A stretch of DNA of 35,433 nucleotides from an uncultured Anaerolineales bacterium (GTDB lineage: Bacteria; Chloroflexota; Anaerolineae; Anaerolineales; Villigracilaceae): positions 1-35,433 of the forward strand of contig CASGHD010000041.1 of NCBI GenBank assembly GCA_949319575.1. The letters run 5' to 3'. The notes beneath the pieces are model-generated. The model was not told the origin of the DNA. It saw only the letters and a program-made list of their open reading frames with translations, and did not search any database. Positions 1 to 7,640 of this stretch are shown in pieces (position 1 is the first letter of the stretch; each line of letters starts with the position of its first letter). Position numbers and translations under genes: made by a program.

Positions 1-96
1 CGAATATTCACGAATACACGAATGCCTCGATAGACTCAACACAAGCACGCGAATGCCCGGCGCGAATTCGAGTATTCGTGGTTTTTATTCGTGGAT
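1..96. repeat. Degenerate inverted repeat rich in CACGAAT/ATTCGTG
   Basis: The stretch holds several copies of CACGAAT at its left end and of the complementary ATTCGTG at its right end (around 9-24 and 68-90), so the two halves can pair imperfectly. It is noncoding and resembles the short dispersed repeats found in other gaps of this window. From about 97 to 178 nothing else is clear. Confidence 0.5.
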
Positions 97-252
97 GGTT
101 TGGGGCGCTATGAGCCTCGATAGCGACTTTGCGTTGTAATATTAGACTTAAGAAACACTCTCTCAGGCTTTCCTTCCTGTGATGAAACCCATCTACCTAC
201 TTTTAGCGCGCCCCCGCTATGAGCAGGAGCATGCCCGCCTCGATCAGAATGT

Positions 253-258
253 TATAAT
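253..258 (+). promoter_or_regulatory. Possible -10 element TATAAT just ahead of the kinase gene
   Basis: A perfect TATAAT lies 10 bases before the ATG at 269. No good -35 hexamer is visible about 17 bases upstream, so this would be a weak or activator-dependent promoter giving an almost leaderless mRNA. It also argues that the kinase starts at 269 and not at the upstream in-frame ATG at 179. Confidence 0.25.
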
Positions 259-268
259 CAAAAAGCTC

Positions 269-1813
269 ATGTTCAAACGTCTGCACGTTCGGTTTGTTAT
301 CCTGTTGGTTGCGCTTACCCTGCTGGCGCTCGCCTCCATCGGAATTGCAACCTGGGATACGCGGATCGCTTCCTCGCAACAAGGATTTGAGAACGCGACG
401 CAAACGACGGATTATCTGCGTGTCGTTCAAATCATATTGCCATGTTGCGCGTTGGCGCTGTTGATCATCAGCGCATGGATCATGCGCCGCTCGGTGTTGA
501 ATCCGCTTCGGGCGTTGAGCGAAGCGGCAAAAAGAATCGGGGAAGATAAACTCGATGAGCCGATTCAGGTTGAAGGTCCAGAAGAGATGCGGGAATTGTC
601 GCGGGCGTTCGATGAAATGCGAATCCGTCTGAACGATACGCGCGGCGAACTTGATCAATGGAAATCCACATTGGAAGAACGCGTTGCCCAGCGGACGCGC
701 GAACTCGAAACGCTGAACGAGATCAGCCGCGAAATTTCTTCGCGGCTCGATGTGCAACAAGTGTTGAACTCGGTCACCGAAAAAGCGCGGACACTGCTTG
801 GCGGCGAAATCGCTTCATTATGTCTTGTGGATGAATCTCAGCATTGGTTGAAACTTCAAACGTTGAGCGGACCGAAACATGCCATCGTTGGCAACACCAT
901 GCGCGCCGATAATCAATTTGCCGACGCCGTGTTGGCGGGCGAAAGCATAATGATCTGCGGAGTCGATTCGTGTCGCGGCGGTTGCCGCATGTTATCGGAT
1001 GAATTTCGAGTCAGTCATCTCGCCGCGCCGCTTCGCATTGGCGATCGCGTCATCGGCGCGTTGTGTGTCGGAAGCCCCGCGCAGAATCAATTCGTCGCCG
1101 AGTCTGCGAATATGTTGACCAAGTTGGCGAACGTCGCCGCGATCGCGTTGGAGAATGCGCGTCTGTTCGCGCAAGCGGGGCGCGTGGCAACTCTTGAAGA
1201 ACGGCATCGCGTTGCCGCGGAGATGCACGACGGCTTGGGGCAAACTTTAAGTTATCTCGGTTTGATGACCGATCAAGTAGTGGATTTTCTTTCGGGCGGC
1301 AAAGAAGGCGAAGCGTTGGAACGCCTCAATAAGACGCGCGAGACCATTGGCAAAGCCACAAGCGATGTGCGCCGCGCAATTAACAAGTTGATGGATGACT
1401 CGCCCGCCAAAAAAGATTTGTGGACTCGTCTGCATGATTCGGCGGACGAGATCGCTTCACAACACGACTTGAAACTGGTCTGGCTTGCGGACGCCGACTC
1501 TGCGCCCGAGCCTTCTCCGCAAACCGCCGAGCAGGTGTACAACATCACGCGCGAGGCGCTGGTTAATGCGGCGCGACATGCCCATGCAAAACAAGTCAGC
1601 GCGCATGTGGGTCGTGACGATGAAAATTATTTTGTGACTGTTGAAGACGACGGCAAAGGATTCGACACATCCCAACCCGCGCCGAGCGGACATTTTGGTT
1701 TGCAAATCATGCAAGCGCGCGCCAAACACGTCGGCGGAAATATCGAAGTGCGATCCACGCCTGGGCAGGGAACGCGCGTTACATTGACTTGGACTTCAGA
1801 GAGAGTGGATTAG
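269..1813 (+). CDS. NarX-like sensor histidine kinase with HAMP and cysteine-rich GAF domain
   Basis: This is a membrane sensor kinase of the NarX/LuxR-partner class, 514 residues from the ATG at 269. It has two membrane helices (about 8-29 and 52-75) separated by only about 20-25 residues, then HAMP, a coiled linker, a GAF domain (about 165-290), a HisKA_3 domain with the phospho-acceptor motif HDGLGQ, and an HATPase_c domain with the N box (NITREALVNAARH) and G boxes (DDGKGFD, GHFGLQ). The GAF domain carries C230-x4-C235-x3-C239 plus Cys185 and Cys266, which could bind an Fe-S cluster. The nitrate-binding periplasmic domain of Escherichia coli NarX is missing. The start at 269 is preferred because the helix begins there and TATAAT precedes it; an upstream in-frame ATG at 179 would add 30 residues. 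The response regulator follows with no gap. Kinase class is secure; the signal is unknown. Confidence 0.88.
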   Translation: MFKRLHVRFVILLVALTLLALASIGIATWDTRIASSQQGFENATQTTDYLRVVQIILPCCALALLIISAWIMRRSVLNPLRALSEAAKRIGEDKLDEPIQVEGPEEMRELSRAFDEMRIRLNDTRGELDQWKSTLEERVAQRTRELETLNEISREISSRLDVQQVLNSVTEKARTLLGGEIASLCLVDESQHWLKLQTLSGPKHAIVGNTMRADNQFADAVLAGESIMICGVDSCRGGCRMLSDEFRVSHLAAPLRIGDRVIGALCVGSPAQNQFVAESANMLTKLANVAAIALENARLFAQAGRVATLEERHRVAAEMHDGLGQTLSYLGLMTDQVVDFLSGGKEGEALERLNKTRETIGKATSDVRRAINKLMDDSPAKKDLWTRLHDSADEIASQHDLKLVWLADADSAPEPSPQTAEQVYNITREALVNAARHAHAKQVSAHVGRDDENYFVTVEDDGKGFDTSQPAPSGHFGLQIMQARAKHVGGNIEVRSTPGQGTRVTLTWTSERVD

Positions 1814-2464
1814 ATGAAGCAAGCCCGCGTATTGCTCGCAGATGACCATGTCCTTTTTCGTGAAGGTCTTGCTGGAATCATTGGCAATCAGCCAGACATG
1901 CAAGTTGTCGGTGAAGCGAATGACGGACTCGAAGCCTTTGTCAAAGCACAAGAGTTAAAGCCTGATCTGATTCTGATGGATGTGCAAATGCCAGGCATGG
2001 ACGGCATCGAAGCGGCGCGCCAAGTCAAACAAGTTCTGCCTGAAACGATCATCGTCATGTTAACCGTCCGCAGTGACGATGAACTGCTTTTCGAAGCGCT
2101 CAAGAATGGGGCGCAAGGTTATTTGCTGAAAGAGATCCGTTCGCAAGAACTTTTGGAAATGCTGCGCGGCGCGTTGCGAGGCGAAGCCGCCATCTCTCCG
2201 ACTCTGGCGGGACGCGTCCTTTCAGAATTTCGGCGGCTGAGCAAAGGCGGGATTGTTGACCAGGAAGACGACAATGGCTTGACCGAACGCGAACAACAGG
2301 TTTTGGTCCAAGCCTCCAACGGCGCGACAGATAAAGAGATCGCCGCCGCGTTGAATATCAGCCTGAACACGGTCAAGACGCACATCCGAAATATTTTGGC
2401 GAAGTTGCACGTCTCCACGCGGCGCGAGGCGGCGAAGGTGGCGCGCCAAAAAGGGTTGTTGTAA
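1814..2464 (+). CDS. NarL/FixJ-family response regulator
   Basis: This 216-residue DNA-binding regulator is the evident partner of the preceding kinase, because its ATG follows the kinase stop codon directly. The N-terminal receiver has the acidic pair in ADDHVLF, the phosphorylation site in LILMDVQMPG and the conserved lysine in GYLLKE. The C-terminal LuxR-type helix-turn-helix reads LTEREQQVL, then KEIAAALNISLNTVKTHI. Length and domain order are normal for NarL-class regulators. It probably controls genes in response to redox or nitrogen-oxide conditions, and the two nar operons downstream are natural candidate targets, but that link is inference. I could not pick out NarL heptamers upstream of them by eye. 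Confidence 0.92.
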   Translation: MKQARVLLADDHVLFREGLAGIIGNQPDMQVVGEANDGLEAFVKAQELKPDLILMDVQMPGMDGIEAARQVKQVLPETIIVMLTVRSDDELLFEALKNGAQGYLLKEIRSQELLEMLRGALRGEAAISPTLAGRVLSEFRRLSKGGIVDQEDDNGLTEREQQVLVQASNGATDKEIAAALNISLNTVKTHIRNILAKLHVSTRREAAKVARQKGLL

Positions 2465-2482
2465 CTCGCCAAAAGACCTGAC

Positions 2483-2511
2483 AAAAAAAGAGCGATGCAT
2501 CGCTCTTTTTT
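2483..2511 (+). terminator. Rho-independent terminator after the two-component genes
   Basis: A near-perfect palindrome with the core GAGCGATGCATCGCTC is flanked by an A run and a T run, starting 19 bases after the regulator stop. The symmetric A/T flanks would let it work in both directions. A structurally similar element sits upstream of each nar operon. Confidence 0.85.
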
Positions 2512-2570
2512 CATTCTAAAGGAATGAGAAAGGAGGGATTTGGCTTCATGTCTTTTTGCAGTACTCTAAA
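2512..2570 (+). promoter_or_regulatory. Copy 1 of an upstream module shared with both nar operons
   Basis: After the terminator come CATTC (2512-2516), GGGATTTG (from 2535) and CAGTACT, in the same order and nearly the same spacing as upstream of the second nar operon (19945-20005). The distance between GGGAT and the AGTA-type block is 19 bases in both. Here the module runs into a broken winged-helix gene tail, so it may be a displaced or orphan control region. Confidence 0.35.
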
Positions 2571-2585
2571 ACCAAATGTCGATGC

Positions 2586-2618
2586 GCAAGTCAATTGCGG
2601 GATGGGCTGAAGAAATAA
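2586..2618 (+). pseudogene. Remnant: last 10 codons of a winged-helix gene
   Basis: Read from 2586, the DNA encodes ASQLRDGLKK and a stop, which matches the C-terminus of the intact winged-helix gene at 7641-8531. The match starts abruptly at about 2585. As at the intact copies, a purine-rich ribosome-binding region and another gene start follow at once. Confidence 0.6.
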
Positions 2619-2632
2619 AGAAAGGATTCCCA

Positions 2633-2836
2633 ATGACAGAAAAAACTGAAGCGCCGCGATGGGTTACAAACGTCATCCACACCTGCATGGGACTGCAGCG
2701 CGGGGAGAAGATTCTCATCGTTGTAGATGAGCCTCTCGGTCACGCGCGCGACGCGCTACTTGCCGAAGCCGCGAAAACCGATCCCGATGGAGTGCAGGTC
2801 ACGTTGTTTCAATCGGGCAGTTCAACACCACAATAA
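2633..2836 (+). pseudogene. N-terminal fragment of an M29-type aminopeptidase
   Basis: The 67-residue reading frame begins at an ATG with AAAGGA upstream. It contains CMGLQRGEKILIVVDEP followed by HARDALLAEAAK, the pattern that opens M29 (AmpS/thermophilic) metallo-aminopeptidases, which are normally 370-410 residues long. It stops after QSGSSTPQ, so the metal-binding part of the enzyme is absent and the product cannot be catalytic. It directly follows a winged-helix tail remnant. The family assignment rests on a short segment and is moderate. Confidence 0.5.
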
Positions 2837-2852
2837 CTAAAAGGAATCATAA

Positions 2853-2949
2853 ATGACAAACAAAAAAACATTTGGGCGCACCCCGCCATTTTCTGAAGAA
2901 TCACGCCTTCACTGCGATTGCATCACAAATCTAATCAATGGAGAATCTC
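2853..2949 (+). other. Possible orphan gene start of unknown identity
   Basis: An ATG at 2853 has a good AAAGGA upstream and opens a 71-codon frame beginning MTNKKTFGRTPPF that runs into the next gene in another frame (to 3068). After about 30 codons it overlaps the lipoprotein gene, so it is either a leader peptide or a truncated gene start like its neighbour at 2633. I see no recognisable domain. Confidence 0.2.
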
Positions 2950-3570
2950 ATGCCCGCATCATACGGAAAATATCTTTTAGCTTTTTCATGTTTTATAGTC
3001 GCAACCGCCTGTTCGCTGATTGCCGTATCGTCACCCGACCCAACAGCCACTCCAACCATGACGGATAGCCTGCCCACAACCATTGAACAGGGGGATCAGG
3101 CAATATATGCATTATTCTTTGCCGATTTCTCTGGAACAACTGCCGTTGTCCGAGAAGACACCTTTGACGACACATACACACAGAATGAGCAGGAGACCAG
3201 GGATTACATCTTGTCCAACTTATCGGATGTTTCCAATGAGACCTTGAATAGTTATATCGAACGTAATGTTGTTTCCAGCAAACTGCCTGCCACCATGAAT
3301 CTGGGTGTGGACTATATTCTTTTAAGTACGCCTGAATTTCTGGAGCTCACCAGCAAATCAAATTGGGGAGAGGTTTTGAAAGAAACCTACCCTGGTTCAG
3401 AAGGTTTCGTTGCCTTCTCGAGGATTGGTTTTAATAATTCCCACACTCAGGCGCTGGTATATGTCACCCGAGTCACCGCGCCTTTGGTAGGCGAGGGTGG
3501 ATATTACCTGCTGGAATACAATGCAGGACAATGGAAGATTATTGGTCAGTTTTTAAATGTGAATACCTAA
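2950..3570 (+). CDS. Putative lipoprotein of unknown function
   Basis: The product is 206 residues from the ATG at 2950, which has GGAGA five bases upstream; an in-frame ATG at 2938 lies too early for that site. It has a lipoprotein signal peptide (YLLAFSCFIVATAC, lipobox ATAC), then a Ser/Pro/Thr-rich linker with PDPTATPTMT. The mature part has no domain I recognise. It contains a segment about opening and reading a value (GVDYILLSTPEFLELTSKSNWG) and ends with YYLLEYNAGQWKIIGQFLNVNT, a style seen in secreted proteins of Chloroflexota. It probably sits on the outer face of the membrane. The neighbours are gene remnants and give no functional clue. Confidence 0.65.
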   Translation: MPASYGKYLLAFSCFIVATACSLIAVSSPDPTATPTMTDSLPTTIEQGDQAIYALFFADFSGTTAVVREDTFDDTYTQNEQETRDYILSNLSDVSNETLNSYIERNVVSSKLPATMNLGVDYILLSTPEFLELTSKSNWGEVLKETYPGSEGFVAFSRIGFNNSHTQALVYVTRVTAPLVGEGGYYLLEYNAGQWKIIGQFLNVNT

Positions 3571-3665
3571 AATAATGTTGTTGGCGCGGGTAACATAGTT
3601 GCGTGATGTCCCGCCAAGCGCCACATCCAATACACTCTGATTACCATCATAAGGAATATGCCGCC

Positions 3666-4412
3666 ATGTCCACTATCCAAAACGTCATTCGTCAAGTCAA
3701 CAAGGAACTCGTCCCGCAATTCGAGGAAAGACTGCGGGGCTTTCTGATTACTCAGGATAAGGATTGGTTGATCGATCAGATCATCCGCCTTGCCCTGGAC
3801 GCGCACAGCTTGCAAGAGATGGATCGAAAGCAACTACAGGATGCCAAGGTGAAGACCCGCGCCGATCGTATCGTTCGCCTGCGTGAGATGGATCTGAATC
3901 CGCAGGTGGTGGCTGCCTTTCTGGAGCGTTACAAATCGTATGACCGCGCGAAACTCATTGACGAGGGATATCTTTTGGCGAGTGCGCCGCCCAAGGGCAG
4001 TGATCTGATTGGGGAGGAATACCGCACCAGAGAAGGACAGATTTTGTTACAGCACGCCAAAGACATTCTCTTCGGGCTTCTTTTTGGCGACGAGAACACC
4101 CAGACTCACTTCAAGCGGATGCAACGTGAGTTGCTCACCTTTGCCTTGCCGCGCTTCAAAGCTGGTGCGCTGGATTTCATGAAAGCATCCACGGAAATGA
4201 GCGCCGCTGGTACCTGGCAAGACCCCGACAGTGTGTCCAATGATGCCCGCGCCGACAACGTGATCATGGAGGTGGAATATGGTGAAATCGAGGGAGAAGG
4301 GATTGGTCACGGAATTGTGCGCGGTTTGAGCCTGATCAACAATCTGGAGGTGAATGAACAAATTCTCTATGCGCGTATGATCAACATCGAACAGAGTACT
4401 TTGATTGAATAA
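3666..4412 (+). CDS. Hypothetical protein, mainly helical
   Basis: The product is 248 residues from the ATG at 3666, with AAGGAATA upstream; an in-frame ATG at 3603 has no such site. It is charged and mostly helical, with no signal peptide or membrane segment, so it is probably cytoplasmic. Notable stretches are KELVPQFEERLRGFL near the start, KTRADRIVRLREMDLNPQVV in the middle and a Gly-rich segment EGEGIGHGIVRGLSLI near the end. I do not recognise a family and assign no function. It stands alone between a lipoprotein gene and a DinB tail remnant. Confidence 0.6.
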   Translation: MSTIQNVIRQVNKELVPQFEERLRGFLITQDKDWLIDQIIRLALDAHSLQEMDRKQLQDAKVKTRADRIVRLREMDLNPQVVAAFLERYKSYDRAKLIDEGYLLASAPPKGSDLIGEEYRTREGQILLQHAKDILFGLLFGDENTQTHFKRMQRELLTFALPRFKAGALDFMKASTEMSAAGTWQDPDSVSNDARADNVIMEVEYGEIEGEGIGHGIVRGLSLINNLEVNEQILYARMINIEQSTLIE

Positions 4413-4439
4413 GTTCGCAGTAGTGACGCGACGCAAACT

Positions 4440-4529
4440 GGAGTCGCTGCCTCTCTCCGCCAGCAGGTCAGTTACTTCGCCGCGCACGAGAGCACGCATC
4501 TTTCGCAAATCAAGGCGTTACGCCGTTAG
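4440..4529 (+). pseudogene. Remnant: C-terminal 29 codons of a DinB-like gene
   Basis: The frame from 4440 reads VSYFAAHESTHLSQIKALRR and a stop. This matches the end of the intact zinc-ribbon/DinB protein at 10795-11661 (ASYFAAHELTHLPQIERL), including the metal-binding H-x3-H pair. No start codon or upstream part of the gene remains. Confidence 0.7.
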
Positions 4530-4588
4530 AAAGCAGTAAAAGACAATCCATGAGACTCCGTTTCTAATCCATTTTTTTGCTAAACACC

Positions 4589-7500
4589 ATGACAAATCCA
4601 CCCACTGGCACTGTCACCTTTCTTTTCACCGACATCGAAGGCTCGACCAAACTCGCGCGTGAACATCCCGAAACATGGGAAGGCGCGCGGGCGTGGCATC
4701 ATGCCATTTTGCGGGAGGCGATTGAATCGAATCACGGTTACGTCTTCCAAATCATTGGCGATTCGTTTTGTACAGCGTTCCATACAGCGGGAGACGCGCT
4801 CCGAGCGGCGATACAGGCGCAGCGCACGTTTTCAACGATGAACGCTTCGCGTGAAGGCGGAAGGATGAATGAGAGCAAGGAAAATTCATCCTTCACAATT
4901 CATCCTTCATCCTTATCTTTAAAAGTCCGCATGGGGATTCATACCGGCGAAGCAGAGTCGCACAACGGCGAATATCGCGGCTATCTCACGTTGAGCATGA
5001 TCCAACGCGTGATGTCGGCGGGACATGGCCGGCAGATATTGTTATCGGGCGCGAGCGAGAATCTCCTGCACGGTCAACTGCCAACGGACGTGTCCCTGCG
5101 CGACATGGGCGAACACAAACTCAAAGACGTTCCTCAACCTGCGCGAATCTTCCAGGTCGTTGCGCCAGATTTGCAAAGTGAATTCCCCGCCTTGCGCGCG
5201 CTGGATGTTTTCCCGAACAATCTCCCCGCGCAATTGACAAGTTTTGTCGGTCGTGAAAAAGAAATTCTTGAAGTCACACAAATGTTGAAGCAATCGCGTT
5301 TGCTCACACTCACAGGCTCAGGCGGCACAGGCAAAACAAGACTCTCATTGCAAGTCGCATCGGGCATCCTTGAACAATTCAAAGACGGTGTGTGGCTCAT
5401 CGAACTCGCGCCCATCTCCGAGCCTGCGCTGGTGCCGAACACGGTGGCAAATGTTTTGCGTTTGCGCGTGGAGGATTCGCGTCCGCTGATGGATGTGGTG
5501 ATGGATTGGCTGCGCGACAAAGAGGCGCTATTCATCCTCGATAACTGCGAACATCTCATTGATGCCTGCGCGCAATTTGCGAACTCTATTCTGCAACTTT
5601 GCCGCGGGGTTCGCATCCTTGCCAGCAGTCGCGAAGCGTTGGGCATCGCGGGTGAAGCCGCGTATCGCGTGCCGTCCCTGCCAACGCCGAACGAACCGCT
5701 GGACATCCATCAACTCGAGACGTTCGACTCTGTGAAGTTATTCATCCAACGCGCGACTCTGACCCTGCCGACGTTTCAACTCACGGATGAGAACGCGTCA
5801 TTCGTCGCCCAAATCTGCCACCGTCTCGACGGCATTCCCCTCGCTATAGAATTAGCCGCGGCGCGCGTCAGGGCGCTTTCGGTGGAGCAGATCGCTGAAC
5901 GGTTGGACGACCGCTTCCGTTTGCTCACGGGCGGAAGCCGCGCCGCGTTGCCGCGCCAGCAGACGTTACGCGCCTTGATTGACTGGAGTTACCAGCTCCT
6001 CAGCGAAGACGAACGGCTCTTGTTCAGGCGGCTGGCGGTCTTCGTCGGTGGCTGGACGCTCGATGCCGCTGAATCAGTTTGCGGCGGGGAGCGAAGCGGG
6101 TTTGACGTCCTGGAGTTGATGACGCATCTCGTGGATAAGTCGCTCGTCAACATCGAACACGGCGCAGGCGAATCCCGTTATCACCGACTCGAAACCATCC
6201 GACAGTATGCGCGCGAGAAATTGTTCGATACCGAGGAAGTTGTTTCACTGCGCGATCAACATCTTGCATATTTCGCGGGGCTTGCCGAACGCGCCGAAAT
6301 GGAATTGCAGGGACGCGCGCAAAGGAAATGGCTGGCGCGGCTGGAAGCGGAACACGACAACCTGCGCGCCGCGTTGGAATGGTCGCTCAAAGCACAGCCC
6401 GAAACGGGTTTGCGAATCGCGGCGGCGCTCAGGGAATTTTGGGATACGCATGGACATCTGACAGATGCGCGCAAATGGCTGGAGACTATGTTGGACGCAA
6501 CAAAAAATATTCCACCAACGCCTGTGCGCGTGAAGGCGATCTTTGCGGCAGCGTTGTTCTCTTCGCGTCAGAGCGATTTGGAAGGATGGAAAGCGCGCCA
6601 AGACGAAGGTCTTGCGCTTGCCGAATCGTTTGACGATACGCGGGGCATCGCGCAGGGACTTGTGTCACACGGTCTCTTCAAAGAATATTTCGAGAACAAC
6701 ATCGAGGCGGCTGAATCATATTACCGCCGCGCGTTGGAGTACGGACGCAAACTGGGCGATAAACTTTTACTCGGTCAGTTGCTAGGACCACTGGCTGGAT
6801 GCGCGCTCAAGCGTTACGAGTATGCGCGCGCGGAGGAAATCTATCGCGAGAGTCTGTCGTTATTTCGGGAAGTGGAAAACACCAAAGAGATTGCAGGCGC
6901 GTTCGGTAACCTGGCGGAGGTGGCATTATCACAGCGCGACTATGAATCTGCGCGCGTCTCTGCCGAGGAAAGTTTGGCGTTGTATCGTGAATTGGACGAT
7001 AAGCATGGCATTGCCACCGCCCTGCGTACGTTGAGCAATGCGTCCCACAATCAGGGCAACATTCGACAAGCGCAAATGGCGGCGGAGCAGGGCGTGATCT
7101 TATTCCGTCAACTTGGCGATCGCGCTTGTCTGGGATTGACTCTCTCCGCGCTGGCGCGGCACATCTACGGTCAGGGTGATGTGGGGCGCGCAGATGAAAT
7201 CGTTCAGGAGGCGGTGAAGGTTTTACATGATGTAGGGGAAATATCGGCGGAGATCGGCGCGCTCGATGTGGCGGGTCGCGTCGCGTTGGCACAGGGAGAT
7301 ATGTTCAAAGGGCAGGAATATTTCCGCGATGGAATATCTCACTTGAAAGACGCAAAAGAAGTCAGCCAACTCCCGTCCCTGCTGGAGGGATGGGCGAATA
7401 TGCTGGCGCGGTCATCACAAACACAAAACGCGATTCTATTGTTGGGCGCGGCGGAGGCGTTGCGTGAGCAAATTCATCTGGCGCGGATGCAGTTCGAGAC

Positions 7501-7624
7501 GGCGGAATATGCCGCGCTTATATCCCTTTTGCGCGGGCAAGTGGATGAGTCAACGTTTGAAAAAACATGGAGGGACGGTCGCGCAATGACGACGGAACAG
7601 GCGATTGAATTGGCTTTGAATTAA
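4589..7624 (+). CDS. Class III cyclase-like / NB-ARC ATPase / TPR regulatory protein
   Basis: This 1011-residue cytoplasmic protein joins three modules. Residues 1-195 are a class III nucleotide cyclase fold with the metal-binding motifs FLFTDIEGST and GDSFCTAF. Residues 215-500 form an AfsR/NB-ARC-like STAND ATPase with Walker A GSGGTGKT (243-250), Walker B FILDNCEHL (Asp318) and a GIPLAIELAA motif. From about 560 on there are TPR-like helical repeats. In the cyclase domain the catalytic Asn expected in the N-x3-R motif reads as Ser (SMIQR), and an extra 15-20 residues encoded by an inverted repeat precede KVRMGIHTGE, so cyclase activity is doubtful. It may act as a signal-dependent switch. 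ATG 4589 is preferred to the TTG at 4577 because homologues usually begin just before the GTVTFLFTD segment. Confidence 0.87.
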   Translation: MTNPPTGTVTFLFTDIEGSTKLAREHPETWEGARAWHHAILREAIESNHGYVFQIIGDSFCTAFHTAGDALRAAIQAQRTFSTMNASREGGRMNESKENSSFTIHPSSLSLKVRMGIHTGEAESHNGEYRGYLTLSMIQRVMSAGHGRQILLSGASENLLHGQLPTDVSLRDMGEHKLKDVPQPARIFQVVAPDLQSEFPALRALDVFPNNLPAQLTSFVGREKEILEVTQMLKQSRLLTLTGSGGTGKTRLSLQVASGILEQFKDGVWLIELAPISEPALVPNTVANVLRLRVEDSRPLMDVVMDWLRDKEALFILDNCEHLIDACAQFANSILQLCRGVRILASSREALGIAGEAAYRVPSLPTPNEPLDIHQLETFDSVKLFIQRATLTLPTFQLTDENASFVAQICHRLDGIPLAIELAAARVRALSVEQIAERLDDRFRLLTGGSRAALPRQQTLRALIDWSYQLLSEDERLLFRRLAVFVGGWTLDAAESVCGGERSGFDVLELMTHLVDKSLVNIEHGAGESRYHRLETIRQYAREKLFDTEEVVSLRDQHLAYFAGLAERAEMELQGRAQRKWLARLEAEHDNLRAALEWSLKAQPETGLRIAAALREFWDTHGHLTDARKWLETMLDATKNIPPTPVRVKAIFAAALFSSRQSDLEGWKARQDEGLALAESFDDTRGIAQGLVSHGLFKEYFENNIEAAESYYRRALEYGRKLGDKLLLGQLLGPLAGCALKRYEYARAEEIYRESLSLFREVENTKEIAGAFGNLAEVALSQRDYESARVSAEESLALYRELDDKHGIATALRTLSNASHNQGNIRQAQMAAEQGVILFRQLGDRACLGLTLSALARHIYGQGDVGRADEIVQEAVKVLHDVGEISAEIGALDVAGRVALAQGDMFKGQEYFRDGISHLKDAKEVSQLPSLLEGWANMLARSSQTQNAILLLGAAEALREQIHLARMQFETAEYAALISLLRGQVDESTFEKTWRDGRAMTTEQAIELALN
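4861..4915. repeat. Inverted/direct repeat inserted in frame in the cyclase domain
   Basis: AAGGATGAAT at 4861-4870 is answered by its exact complement ATTCATCCTT at 4884-4893 and again at 4898-4907, with a further partial copy after that. It encodes low-complexity residues (GRMNESKENSSFTIHPSSLS) in a loop of the cyclase domain without breaking the frame. It looks like a dispersed repeat that landed in a coding region. Confidence 0.6.
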
Positions 7625-7640
7625 GAGTAGGAGATACACC

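Noticed and set aside
179-268. Longer start for the sensor kinase at 179
   Set aside because: The added 30 residues have no signal-like character, TATAAT lies inside them, and the membrane helix begins right after the ATG at 269.
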